Shown here: piece by piece, positions 45,918 through 54,686 of the stretch
Layout of the letters: every line of letters begins with the position of its first letter
Numbering within the stretch: position 1 is the stretch's first letter
Source of the DNA: Bacterioplanoides sp965219715
GTDB lineage: Bacteria > Pseudomonadota > Gammaproteobacteria > Pseudomonadales > Oceanobacteraceae
NCBI RefSeq assembly: GCF_965219715.1
Contig: NZ_OZ244785.1
Span: forward strand, 3,286,001-3,350,000
Direction: 5' to 3'
Length of the DNA: 64,000 nt
Program-made: the position numbers and the translations under genes
Notes under the pieces: model-generated
Seen by the model: only the letters and a program-made list of their open reading frames with translations
Told to the model about the DNA's origin: nothing
Databases searched by the model: none

Positions 45918-45999
45918 CAAGTGCGGAAGCTTGAAAGTCGTCAAAGTCATACTAGAGACAGGTGGAAAGTACCACTGTCCATATGCGAGGGAAGAATAA
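45901..45999 (+). CDS. 32-aa zinc-ribbon-like peptide
   Basis: An ATG overlapping the previous gene opens a 32-codon frame, MRMICNKCGSLKVVKVI then GGKYHCPYAREE. The CNKC and HC pattern looks like a minimal or truncated zinc ribbon with only three Cys. Translation coupling to the previous gene is likely because no separate ribosome binding site is visible. It may be a decayed remnant. Confidence 0.4.
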   Translation: MRMICNKCGSLKVVKVILETGGKYHCPYAREE

Positions 46000-46017
46000 A
46001 GCCTGTTTAATGTTTAA

Positions 46018-46076
46018 GGATTTGGCTGTGGCGACATGGCTTGATGAAAATTCTAGATGCGAATGGGTTGATTTTT
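46018..46076. repeat. Right copy of the imperfect direct repeat
   Basis: GGATTTGGCTGTGGC at 46018-46032, then ACATGGCTTGATGAAAATT and GGGTTGATT, match the copy at 44726. The repeat lies directly after the 32-aa gene and before the FRG gene, so the four small genes sit between the copies. Confidence 0.7.
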
Positions 46077-46149
46077 AAGGTGAACCAAGGGTCGTGTTAT
46101 TAGCGTCAATAATGCACAAAAATTAACTGTTATATTTCAAGGTAGTCGA

Positions 46150-46995
46150 GTGGGATTTGAAAAGATAAATATAGTAGGTTCAACTTGGATTGAACATCGA
46201 GGAATTAAAATACTTGATGTAGAGGAGTCTCATGCACTGATAATGGCGGCAGGCTACCTTAAGCATAATACTCGTGAAGGAATCTACTTCAGAGGCCAAA
46301 GCAATTTTTATGATGAGCTTCGACCTGCTTTGTATCGTGGTATTGATACAGACGGAGCAAAGTACAGTCGTGAAAAAAGGCTAAACAAAAAAATTGAAGA
46401 GTATCGTAATTCTTGTTCTGCGTTCTCAAAATTTGGTGGTTATGCAGCGGAACCTCTACTTCAACACTATGGCTTGAAAACGACATGGCTTGATCTAGTC
46501 GATAATATTTGGGTAGCTCTTTGGTTTGCTTGTTATGAGACAAAGTCAACTAGAGATGGTCATTTTCTCCATTTTCAAAAAAGAATCCCGAGTGATTCAA
46601 ATAAATATGCATATGTATACTTAGTCGGCACAGACTTAGATAAGAGAAGAAAAGATAAACCTGGATATTGGAATGGTCCTAACACTGAACTGGTTGATTT
46701 GAGAGTTGCTGCCCCGTCGTACTTCCTAAGACCGCATGCTCAACATGGATTATTATTTCGCTGTAAAGGAAGCAGCTCAGGCCGTCCTTTGGATTACGGA
46801 AAGCAAATAAGAGGTATCGTTCGAATTCCACTTGAGAAAGCTTTTGATTGGTTAGGTAATGGTCATACAGTGGGTGTTCACTCATTGTTCCCTCCTGCTT
46901 TTTATGACAACGGATACAAGATACTACTTCAGTCTGGTGTGAGCTTTGACCCCACAGATAAAAGCATTGGAGTTGTGCATAACGTTGGTGCGTAA
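46150..46995 (+). CDS. FRG-domain protein
   Basis: The product (281 aa) starts at a GTG. The FRG domain is clear: IYFRGQSNFYDELRPALYRG (the FRG signature) and QHYGLKTTWLDLVDNIWVALWFACYE, with ARHL-like LRPHAQHGLLFRC later. FRG proteins are frequent in phages and defence islands, and their biochemical activity is not settled in my knowledge. AT-rich composition and the one-TM gene 71 bp downstream suggest a two-gene cassette. Confidence 0.82.
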   Translation: MGFEKINIVGSTWIEHRGIKILDVEESHALIMAAGYLKHNTREGIYFRGQSNFYDELRPALYRGIDTDGAKYSREKRLNKKIEEYRNSCSAFSKFGGYAAEPLLQHYGLKTTWLDLVDNIWVALWFACYETKSTRDGHFLHFQKRIPSDSNKYAYVYLVGTDLDKRRKDKPGYWNGPNTELVDLRVAAPSYFLRPHAQHGLLFRCKGSSSGRPLDYGKQIRGIVRIPLEKAFDWLGNGHTVGVHSLFPPAFYDNGYKILLQSGVSFDPTDKSIGVVHNVGA

Positions 46996-47066
46996 GCATA
47001 TAAAATAAAAGTAATAGAAAGGCTGTTACCCGTTTCTATCACTAAAACTGCCTAGAGGAAATCTTT

Positions 47067-47609
47067 ATGGATTATGGAAAGGTTGTAAAATTTCTTATAG
47101 AATTTGCACCAGTTTTGTCTGCATTCATGCCCTTGATTGTAATTCTATTAACAGGTTGGTGGCTAAACCGGAGCCTGGAAAATGTTAAAAGTAGACTTCA
47201 AATGGATCATTCAATTATTGAAAAAAGGGCTGATATATACTCTGAAGTTCAAGACGAAATAAATAATATATACTCTTATATTCTGAGAGTTGGAAATTGG
47301 AAGGAATTAACTCCTGTAAGGGTTTTAGAATCTAAGCGTATCGTTGATAAAAAAATTCATACTACTAAGCCGTATTGGTCTCAGAGTACAATTGCTACCT
47401 ATGAAACATTTATGGATGTTTGCTTCAAGACATATAGAGGACATGGGTTGGATGCTGGGATTCGTGCTGAGGTTGATCGCTATAAAATTCTAAGTAACTG
47501 GGAAGAATGTTATAGAGATTTCTTTGTTGGAGGCTATGATAAATCCTCATTAATAAAAGCAAACAAAAACTTAATGGCTTCGCTTTCAAAGGACTTTGGG
47601 ATTATTTAG
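47067..47609 (+). CDS. One-TM protein with helical cytosolic domain
   Basis: The product (180 aa) is not recognised as a family. An N-terminal membrane helix (APVLSAFMPLIVILLTGWWLN) leads into a long helical domain (LENVKSRLQMDHSIIEKRADIYSEVQDEINNIY). AGAGGAAA precedes the ATG at suitable spacing. It follows the FRG gene and precedes a terminator-like dyad, so both probably form one unit. Proteins of this shape occur as partners in bacterial defence cassettes; a role here is inferred. Confidence 0.6.
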   Translation: MDYGKVVKFLIEFAPVLSAFMPLIVILLTGWWLNRSLENVKSRLQMDHSIIEKRADIYSEVQDEINNIYSYILRVGNWKELTPVRVLESKRIVDKKIHTTKPYWSQSTIATYETFMDVCFKTYRGHGLDAGIRAEVDRYKILSNWEECYRDFFVGGYDKSSLIKANKNLMASLSKDFGII

Positions 47610-47628
47610 TATTGGATTAATTCGATTA

Positions 47629-47657
47629 AGCAGAGTTTATATCATTTAAACTCTGCT
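47629..47657. terminator. Hairpin after the FRG/TM gene pair
   Basis: AGCAGAGTTTA and TAAACTCTGCT are perfectly complementary (11 bp) around a 7-nt loop. There is no strong T-run. It separates the cassette from the convergent glnE gene. Confidence 0.65.
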
Positions 47658-47698
47658 AATTATGAAGGTAAGCCTTTGATTGAAATTATGTATCCGGA

Positions 47699-50632
47699 TC
47701 ACTCCAGCCACTTATCCCATAAACGAATCACTTCCGCCTTCTGCTCAGCAATATTCAACTGTTGCTGAGCATCCACATCCAGCACCAATTTCTCTTTCTG
47801 CAATGCACGACGGTGCGACTCCGCCCGGTAATTCAGATAAATCCCCTGCAGCTTCTCAGTATCTTCCACTGCCATTAAACCGGTTTCAGCAAAGCCATCC
47901 AGCACACGCATATTATCGGTATAAGTCAGTAATGAAGGATGCTGCTGCACATTCGCCAGTACGCCGTACTGCACAATAAATTCGATATCAACGATGCCAC
48001 CTTTATCCTGCTTCAGATGGTATTTACCTTCGTTTTTCGAGTCTTTGGCTTCTTCACCCAAATGGTCACGCATTTTCTGACGCATTTCCCGTACGTCTTT
48101 TTTCAGCGTTTCCAGTTCGCGAGGCTGGGATAAAATCTGCTGACGAATTTCCTGATACTGATTAATAGTATCGTCACTGCCACACACCGCACGGGCACGA
48201 ACCAGCGCCTGATGCTCCCAGGTCCAGGCGTGTTTCTGCTGATATTCATCAAAGGCTTTCATCGACGCCACAATCATGCCGGAGTTACCGGACGGACGCA
48301 GGCGCATATCCACTTCGTACAAATCTCCGGAGCGGGTTTGTGTGGTCATAATATGAATCATGCGCTGACCCATACGGGTATAAAACACGCCGTTATCCTG
48401 GCTGCGATCACCATTGGTATAACGGTTTGGCGTAGAGCTGTGTAAGAAAACCAGATCCAGATCCGAGCTGTAACTCAGCTCTAAACCGCCGACTTTGCCA
48501 TAACCAATCACGGCAAATTCCGGCTCGGTCACCGGCTCTTTATCAGCATTGGTTGGATAACCGTATTTGGCGACCATCTGTTGCCACGACAGCCACATGA
48601 CTTTATTCACAACCACTTCCGCTAAATAAGTCAGATAATCACTGACCTTCATTAACGGCAGAGCGTCCATCACTTCACATGCCGCCGCACGTAATTTATG
48701 CGCGCGCACAAACTGACGCAGCTGTTCCATCTGTTGTTCAAGATCGTCTTCGTCGATGCGTAATAAACGCAGATCTAATTCTTCCGCCAGCTCTTTTTTC
48801 TCTGGCAGACGATACAGGCTTTCCGGAACCAATAATTCGTCCAGCAGCAGCGGTGTTTTGGCAATATATTCCGCCACCCAAACCGACGCGCCACACAACT
48901 TAACCAGCTGAGTTAACGCCTGTGGATTTTCTTTTAATAACACCAGGTACGCAGTTCGACGTAATACCGCTTCCAGCAGAGGAATAACACGCTCTAAGGT
49001 GTCGACCGGATCTTTATTCGACCACAGCTCTTTTAATAGCAGTGGCATTAAGGCATCAAGGCGTTCGCGACCAATTTGCTGCATCATGGCGACGGCTTTG
49101 GAATCGCGGAATTTGCTTAAGCGTTCACGAACCGCATCGGAATTGACGCAAGGGTGCTGCTGTAAAAACTCTTCTTCGGCACTGCCGTGCAATTCGCCGT
49201 GCCATAAATCCAGCCAGGTATGTTCTTCCTGTTGGGATTGTTCGTCATCTTCTTCGGCGGCCACAATCTGAGAAAAGTGGAATTTCACTTTCTCACGGTG
49301 AGCATCCAGAGCGGCGACATAATCCGGCCAGTTATCAAACCCAAGCGACCAGGCAACCCGCAGCTGATTAATCTCATCGTCCGGCAGTTGCTGAGTTTGT
49401 TCATCGTTTAATGCCTGAATCGCGTGTTCGCTATCACGCAGGAACACATAGGCTTTTTTCAGCTCATCGCAGGCGCCAGCTGGCAAATAGCCATCGGCGG
49501 CAAGAATATCTAGCACTTTTAATAATTCACGGGTCTGCAGCTGATCGTCCTGGCCACCACGAATTAACTGGAATGCCTGCACGATAAATTCAACTTCACG
49601 AATACCACCCGGGCCGAGTTTGACGTTCATCTCTAACCCACGACGACGTACTTCGGCGTTGATCATGGCCTTCATCGAACGTAACGATTCAAACGCGCTG
49701 TAATCGATGTAAGCGCGGTAGGTAAATGGACGCAGAATTTTTAACAGTTCCTGGGCGTGCTCGTTATTTTCACCCGTCATTACCCGGGCTTTGACCATGG
49801 CGTACCTTTCCCAGTCACGGCCCTGATCCTGGTAATACTCTTCCATCGAGGCAAAGTTCATCACCAGTGGGCCACTCTGACCATAAGGCCGCAGGCGCAT
49901 ATCAGTGCGGAACACAAAGCCGTCGATGGTGGTTTTATCCAGTGCCAGAATCAGTTTCTGACCGAGCTTAATAAAGTATTCCTGATTGGTGATAACTTTC
50001 GGGCCAGCGGTATCGCCGCTTTGTGGATAAGTAAAAATCAGGTCGATATCGGAACTCAGGTTTAATTCATAGGCGCCCAGTTTGCCCATGCCGAGTACGT
50101 GCAGCTGTTGTTCTTCGCCGCTGGTTTTTCCGACAGGAGCGCCGTGGCGTTGTTGCAGTAACTGGCCAATAAAATCGATGGAGCGCGACACACATTCATC
50201 CGCCAGATCCGACAACGCACGGGTGGTTTGCATGGTGGAGGCCAAGCGCAGCTGATCGCGCCAGATAATCTGCACCATGGCACGGCGGCGTAATTTACGC
50301 AGCGCTACGTGCCACAGTTCTTCTTTTTTCGAATTAGGGGTGTCGTCGCTGTTGGCTTCGCTGGCCAGTTCATCCAGCCAGGCGCTGATCTGAGCCCGGC
50401 TCAGTGGCTGACTGATGGCATCACTGCGAATAATTTCAGTAAAAAAAGCCGCGTCTTTTGGCAGTGACTCGACCACAAATGAACTTAAGGTGAGTACTCG
50501 CTGCGCCTGTTGCTGCTGAGTTTCCGACAACTCGCCCCACAGTCCGGGCCAATCGAGGCCAAAACGTGCACCAATATCGGTGAGCTGGGTTTGTTGGGTT
50601 TGCCAGAGATCGGAAAGGGCTTGAGGCAGCAT
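47699..50632 (-). CDS. glnE: Bifunctional glutamine synthetase adenylyltransferase/adenylyl-removing enzyme
   Basis: GlnE adenylylates and deadenylylates glutamine synthetase in response to PII and glutamine. Two nucleotidyltransferase domains are visible, each with the G-x-x-E-L-x-x-S-D-x-D motif: LGMGKLGAYELNLSSDIDL (N-terminal) and IGYGKVGGLELSYSSDLDL (C-terminal). Helical PII-linked regions lie after each (VKLGPGGIREVEFIVQAFQL and KGGIVDIEFIVQY). From MLPQALSDLW the length is 977 aa, near the usual 950-1000; GGA lies 8 nt upstream of that ATG, and the N-terminal extension to 50695 looks non-homologous. Confidence 0.94.
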   Translation of the reverse strand: MLPQALSDLWQTQQTQLTDIGARFGLDWPGLWGELSETQQQQAQRVLTLSSFVVESLPKDAAFFTEIIRSDAISQPLSRAQISAWLDELASEANSDDTPNSKKEELWHVALRKLRRRAMVQIIWRDQLRLASTMQTTRALSDLADECVSRSIDFIGQLLQQRHGAPVGKTSGEEQQLHVLGMGKLGAYELNLSSDIDLIFTYPQSGDTAGPKVITNQEYFIKLGQKLILALDKTTIDGFVFRTDMRLRPYGQSGPLVMNFASMEEYYQDQGRDWERYAMVKARVMTGENNEHAQELLKILRPFTYRAYIDYSAFESLRSMKAMINAEVRRRGLEMNVKLGPGGIREVEFIVQAFQLIRGGQDDQLQTRELLKVLDILAADGYLPAGACDELKKAYVFLRDSEHAIQALNDEQTQQLPDDEINQLRVAWSLGFDNWPDYVAALDAHREKVKFHFSQIVAAEEDDEQSQQEEHTWLDLWHGELHGSAEEEFLQQHPCVNSDAVRERLSKFRDSKAVAMMQQIGRERLDALMPLLLKELWSNKDPVDTLERVIPLLEAVLRRTAYLVLLKENPQALTQLVKLCGASVWVAEYIAKTPLLLDELLVPESLYRLPEKKELAEELDLRLLRIDEDDLEQQMEQLRQFVRAHKLRAAACEVMDALPLMKVSDYLTYLAEVVVNKVMWLSWQQMVAKYGYPTNADKEPVTEPEFAVIGYGKVGGLELSYSSDLDLVFLHSSTPNRYTNGDRSQDNGVFYTRMGQRMIHIMTTQTRSGDLYEVDMRLRPSGNSGMIVASMKAFDEYQQKHAWTWEHQALVRARAVCGSDDTINQYQEIRQQILSQPRELETLKKDVREMRQKMRDHLGEEAKDSKNEGKYHLKQDKGGIVDIEFIVQYGVLANVQQHPSLLTYTDNMRVLDGFAETGLMAVEDTEKLQGIYLNYRAESHRRALQKEKLVLDVDAQQQLNIAEQKAEVIRLWDKWLE

Positions 50633-50762
50633 AAGCATCCATTGTGTTACTGAGTCAGATCTTTCTAATTTAAGCCTGTCGCGCGTGATTTTCATAGATG
50701 TACGTCAGTCTGATGCTATGATCCGGGTTCTTTTATTTCAGATCCGGATCAAACGTCAGCCT

Positions 50763-53180
50763 ATGGCTAAAGCCCCATCCAAGCCTTCGTCGAACTCAAC
50801 TGGCCGCTCTAATGCCGGGAAGAAAACCGCAGCGAAGAAATCCTCGGCAAAGAAAGCCGCAGGACAGCGAAAATCACCGGCAAAATCGAAAACACCCCAG
50901 CGTAAATTCGCTAAGCAACCTTTTTCATTCTGGCGCTGGTTCTGGCGGTTAAGCTTGATTGGTATGGTCGGCCTGGCGGCTTATATGGTGTATCTCGATG
51001 CCCAGGTTCGCGCACAGTTTGATGGTAAAAAGTGGAATCTTCCGGCCAAGGTATACGCCCGACCACTGGCGTTGTATCCCGGATTAGAACTGAATAAAGG
51101 CCAGCTATTAGCGGAATTAAACTGGGCGGATTACAAGCAATCGACGGATGCTGCGGTGCCGGGCACTTATGCCCGCCGTGGTGATGACTGGATTATTCAC
51201 CGCCGTGCGTTTCCGTTCTGGGATGGCTCGCAGCCGTCGCAACACGTTCGGGTTGAGTTTGACGATCAGCAGGTTGAACAAATTCGCTCAATGACGGGCG
51301 ATAAGATTCCGCTGATGCGCCTTGAGCCACAATATATCGGCGGGATTTTCCCGGCCCATAATGAAGACCGCGAGCTGGTCACTCTGGATGAGGTACCGCC
51401 AGCATTAATTGCCGCGTTAATTGTGACCGAAGATAAAGCCTTCTTTGAACACTGGGGTGTTTCCTTCCGGGGCATTGCCCGGGCAATGGTAGCTAACGTG
51501 CGTGCCGGTGGCTTTGTTCAGGGGGGTTCTACTCTGACTCAGCAGTTGATCAAAAACTTCTTTTTAACCAGCGAACGTACGCTGACGCGTAAAGCGCAGG
51601 AAGCGTTAATGGCGTTACTGCTGGAACTGCATTATTCCAAAGAAGAAATCCTGCAGGCGTATTTAAACGAAGTGTATTTGGGCCAGGCCGGGCGTCGGGC
51701 GATTCACGGTTTTGGTTTGGCAGCGCGTTTTTATTTCGGCAAATCGGTACGTGAATTAAATCTGCCGGAAATTGCCACGCTGGTTGGTCTGGTAAAAGGT
51801 GCGTCTTATTACAACCCGAAGCGTAATCCGAATCGTGCCCGTGAACGTCGCGATTTAATTCTGGGGCTGATGGCTGAAAACGGCCTGATCTCGGATAAAC
51901 AACGCATTCTGGCCCAGGGGCAGCCATTGCAGACGGCCAATTCGCGCCGTGCCGGGCAGCGTGAGTATCCGGCGTTTCTGGAACTGGCGAAAAAACAATT
52001 GCAGCGTGATTACCGTTTGGAAGATCTGCAGAACGAAGGTTTGCGGATTTTCACCACGCTTGATCCTTGGGTACAACACTCGCTGGAAAAAGCGGCATTA
52101 CAACATCTGAATAACCTTGAGCGCTGGCAGCCAAAACAAAAAGGTGAGCTGGAAACTGCCGCCGTGATCACCAGTGTGGATGGTGGTGAGGTGCGGGCGT
52201 TATTAGGTTCGCGACGCACCGAATTCTTCGGCTATAACCGTGCGGTCAGTATGCAACGCTCGATTGGCTCGCTGGCGAAACCGGCGGTGTATTTAACCGC
52301 ACTGAATTCTGGCCAGTATCACTGGGGCAGTCCGGTAAGTGATGCCAAAGTAAGTGTCGCCGGTCCGGGTGATCAGCTGTGGCAACCAAAAAACTACGAT
52401 CGCAAAAGTCATGGCACCTTGCCGATGGCCGATGCGCTGGCGCGTTCGCTTAACCAGGCAACCGCAAGACTGGGCATGAAAGTGGGTCTGGAAAATGTGG
52501 TGAATACCTTTCAGCAACTGGGTCTGAAAAAAGAAATTCCGCCATATCCATCGATTCTGCTGGGCGCAGTGGATGCCTCGCCGCTGGAGGTAGCGAGTAT
52601 GTATCAGACCATTGCTTCCCAGGGGTTTGCCACGCCGTTACGTACCATCGAAGCGGTTACCACCGCTCGTGGCAGTACATTGTCTTCGTACGCGATTGAA
52701 GGTGAACAACGCTTTGATCCACAAAAAATCTCCTGGCTGAGATACGGCATGGAGCAGGTGGCATTGCGCGGTACTGCCAAACGTCTGGATAAAGAACTGG
52801 GTGGACCACTGGCTGCGAAAACCGGCACCAGTGATGATCAGCGTGATGCCTGGTTGGCGGGGTTTGATAACCGTTATCTCGGTGTGGTGTGGGTTGGCCG
52901 CGATGACAACAAACCAATGCCGTTTGCTGGCAGCAGTGCCGCGCTACCGATCTGGCTGAATACCTTTAAACAGATTGGTGTACAGCCATTACAGGTGGAC
53001 AGCGGACTGGTCTGGTTGCCGGTGGATAAGCAGGGCAATCAGCTGCAGGACGGTTGTTCCGGTAAGTTGTATCCCTTTATTGGTGAGCGGGTTCAGGTGC
53101 AGCGCAATGGTTGTCGTGCACCGGAAACCTCGCAACAGCTGGAGCAGGAAAAGTCCGGCTGGCTGGATTGGTTATTCTGA
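50763..53180 (+). CDS. mrcB: Penicillin-binding protein 1B
   Basis: This class A PBP has glycosyltransferase and transpeptidase activity for peptidoglycan synthesis. From MAKAPSKPSS it has 805 aa: a Lys-rich cytosolic tail, one membrane helix (FWRLSLIGMVGLAAYMVYL), a UB2H-like region, the GT51 domain with EDKAFFEHWGVSFRGIARAM (catalytic Glu) and GGSTLTQQLIKN, then the transpeptidase with SIGSLAKP (SxxK), a SLNQ/SxN motif and AKTGTSDDQRDAW (KTGT). Its 3' end overlaps the convergent DUF2059-like gene by 9 bp. Confidence 0.94.
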   Translation: MAKAPSKPSSNSTGRSNAGKKTAAKKSSAKKAAGQRKSPAKSKTPQRKFAKQPFSFWRWFWRLSLIGMVGLAAYMVYLDAQVRAQFDGKKWNLPAKVYARPLALYPGLELNKGQLLAELNWADYKQSTDAAVPGTYARRGDDWIIHRRAFPFWDGSQPSQHVRVEFDDQQVEQIRSMTGDKIPLMRLEPQYIGGIFPAHNEDRELVTLDEVPPALIAALIVTEDKAFFEHWGVSFRGIARAMVANVRAGGFVQGGSTLTQQLIKNFFLTSERTLTRKAQEALMALLLELHYSKEEILQAYLNEVYLGQAGRRAIHGFGLAARFYFGKSVRELNLPEIATLVGLVKGASYYNPKRNPNRARERRDLILGLMAENGLISDKQRILAQGQPLQTANSRRAGQREYPAFLELAKKQLQRDYRLEDLQNEGLRIFTTLDPWVQHSLEKAALQHLNNLERWQPKQKGELETAAVITSVDGGEVRALLGSRRTEFFGYNRAVSMQRSIGSLAKPAVYLTALNSGQYHWGSPVSDAKVSVAGPGDQLWQPKNYDRKSHGTLPMADALARSLNQATARLGMKVGLENVVNTFQQLGLKKEIPPYPSILLGAVDASPLEVASMYQTIASQGFATPLRTIEAVTTARGSTLSSYAIEGEQRFDPQKISWLRYGMEQVALRGTAKRLDKELGGPLAAKTGTSDDQRDAWLAGFDNRYLGVVWVGRDDNKPMPFAGSSAALPIWLNTFKQIGVQPLQVDSGLVWLPVDKQGNQLQDGCSGKLYPFIGERVQVQRNGCRAPETSQQLEQEKSGWLDWLF

Positions 53181-53990
53181 CGCAATGTGCAGATCAACAT
53201 TATCCAGCCAGTGTTTCACCATCTGTTGTTTGCCCACTTCCAGACCACGCATGGCGGCTTTTAAATACAGCTGAGTCAGTGGTTGTTGCAGAAAGTGTTC
53301 ATACGCCTGGATGTCGGCAGCACTGACATTACGGAAGGCATAAGCCAGAGAAATCATCACCAGCTGTTCTGCGTTAAATTTCATTTCGTTGCGGCGACGC
53401 TTCATACGCTCATTAAAGCCATCGATATTCAGCGCCTGCTGGCGAAAACTGCGAACCGCTGAGTATTCCGCAAATGCCTGGTATTCCTGCAGGTCGACGA
53501 TAAATTCAACAAAGTTGAGTTGTTTATCCATCACTTGCGCCAGTTCCAGCAGCTGCTCCTGATCGAGTAAATCATTCACCTGAGCCATCATGGCGGAAAA
53601 ACCTTCTTCACTGGCGGCATGGGCCTGCGCCTGGCTGATCTTTTTTCCGGTCGGAGATTGATACCACAGCATCAACTGCTGAATATCCTGTTCGCTCAGA
53701 GCGCGGGAGACCGCCAGGGCAATCTGATGCTGAATATCGGCCTGCTTAAAAGCAGCTTCGGCGCTGTTTAACAGTTCCACTTTGTTTGCAGCGGCGGGCT
53801 TTTCAAAATCGGCCGCGTCGCTGATGCCGCGATAAAAATGTTGCGGTAACTGAATCGCCAGGCTGGCAAAGCCGGAGGTGGCGATGAGCTGATCGCCGGG
53901 AGCAACATGATCCGCTGCCGCCTGATGAACGGCGAACAGCAGCGTTATGATCAAGCTAATGAGGGCGGTAAATGGGTGTCGCGTGGTCAT
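53172..53990 (-). CDS. Exported DUF2059-like protein
   Basis: The product (272 aa) has a signal peptide (ALISLIITLLFAVHQAAA). Two similar helical halves each contain the pattern of DUF2059 proteins: ALSEQDIQQLMLWYQSPTGKKISQA in the first and VSAADIQAYEHFLQQPLTQLYLKA in the second. It is periplasmic and of unknown function. It is convergent and overlapping with mrcB. Confidence 0.72.
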   Translation of the reverse strand: MTTRHPFTALISLIITLLFAVHQAAADHVAPGDQLIATSGFASLAIQLPQHFYRGISDAADFEKPAAANKVELLNSAEAAFKQADIQHQIALAVSRALSEQDIQQLMLWYQSPTGKKISQAQAHAASEEGFSAMMAQVNDLLDQEQLLELAQVMDKQLNFVEFIVDLQEYQAFAEYSAVRSFRQQALNIDGFNERMKRRRNEMKFNAEQLVMISLAYAFRNVSAADIQAYEHFLQQPLTQLYLKAAMRGLEVGKQQMVKHWLDNVDLHIASE

Positions 53991-54102
53991 GATGTCATCC
54001 TGTACTTTATTTTTTTATTTCACCCTTCATCATTACGCTACGATCTGAATCCGGACTTGAGACAAGTCATGATTTGACCACTTTATTAATAAGGTTATTC
54101 AC

Positions 54103-54648
54103 TTGATTGGTAATTACTCTCTGCCTGCTGTTTCTGCGTTTAAACCCTTACTGATGTGTCTGCTGGCTGCGGCGATCAGCGCCTGTTCTGCGCCACCGAA
54201 ACAACCGGACGATTATGAAGTCAGCTCGGCGTCATTGCCGGATGTCAGCCATCAGGCCAAACCCACGCCAACCCGCAGTGGTTCGGTGAATCGCCAGTCT
54301 CTGGTGCTGGCATCACTGGAGCAGGGCAATCATCACCCGGCGATTGCGGCTTTGTTTCATCAGGCGGAGCAGGCGCGACAAAAACATCAGTGGCGTAAAG
54401 CTCTGAAATACCTCGATCAGGCTCGTCAGATTCAGCCGAGAAATGCCGCGGTGTTGTATCGTCAGGCCTGGGTGAACCTGCGCCTGGGTCAGGCAAGTCA
54501 GGCGGAGCAGTTGTTGTTGCGAGCGAAGGTGTTTTCCAGCCGGGATCAGAATCTGACGCGACGTTTGGATTGGTTGTTAGCGGATGCGCTGGATGCGCAG
54601 GGGAAGGGGAAAAAGGCCCGGGAAGCACGGAATCGTGCTACCCGGTAG
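54103..54648 (+). CDS. TPR-like lipoprotein
   Basis: The product (181 aa) starts at TTG with AAGGTT 8 nt upstream. A lipoprotein signal ends at LLAAAISAC, followed by a Pro-rich linker. The last ~100 residues form TPR-like helices (QKHQWRKALKYLDQARQIQPRNAAVLYRQAWVNLRLGQASQAEQLL). It is probably a protein-interaction scaffold in the envelope. Confidence 0.72.
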   Translation: MIGNYSLPAVSAFKPLLMCLLAAAISACSAPPKQPDDYEVSSASLPDVSHQAKPTPTRSGSVNRQSLVLASLEQGNHHPAIAALFHQAEQARQKHQWRKALKYLDQARQIQPRNAAVLYRQAWVNLRLGQASQAEQLLLRAKVFSSRDQNLTRRLDWLLADALDAQGKGKKAREARNRATR

Positions 54649-54686
54649 ATCCGCTCGGGTCTGTCTCAACGTCCTGAATTGAGGAA

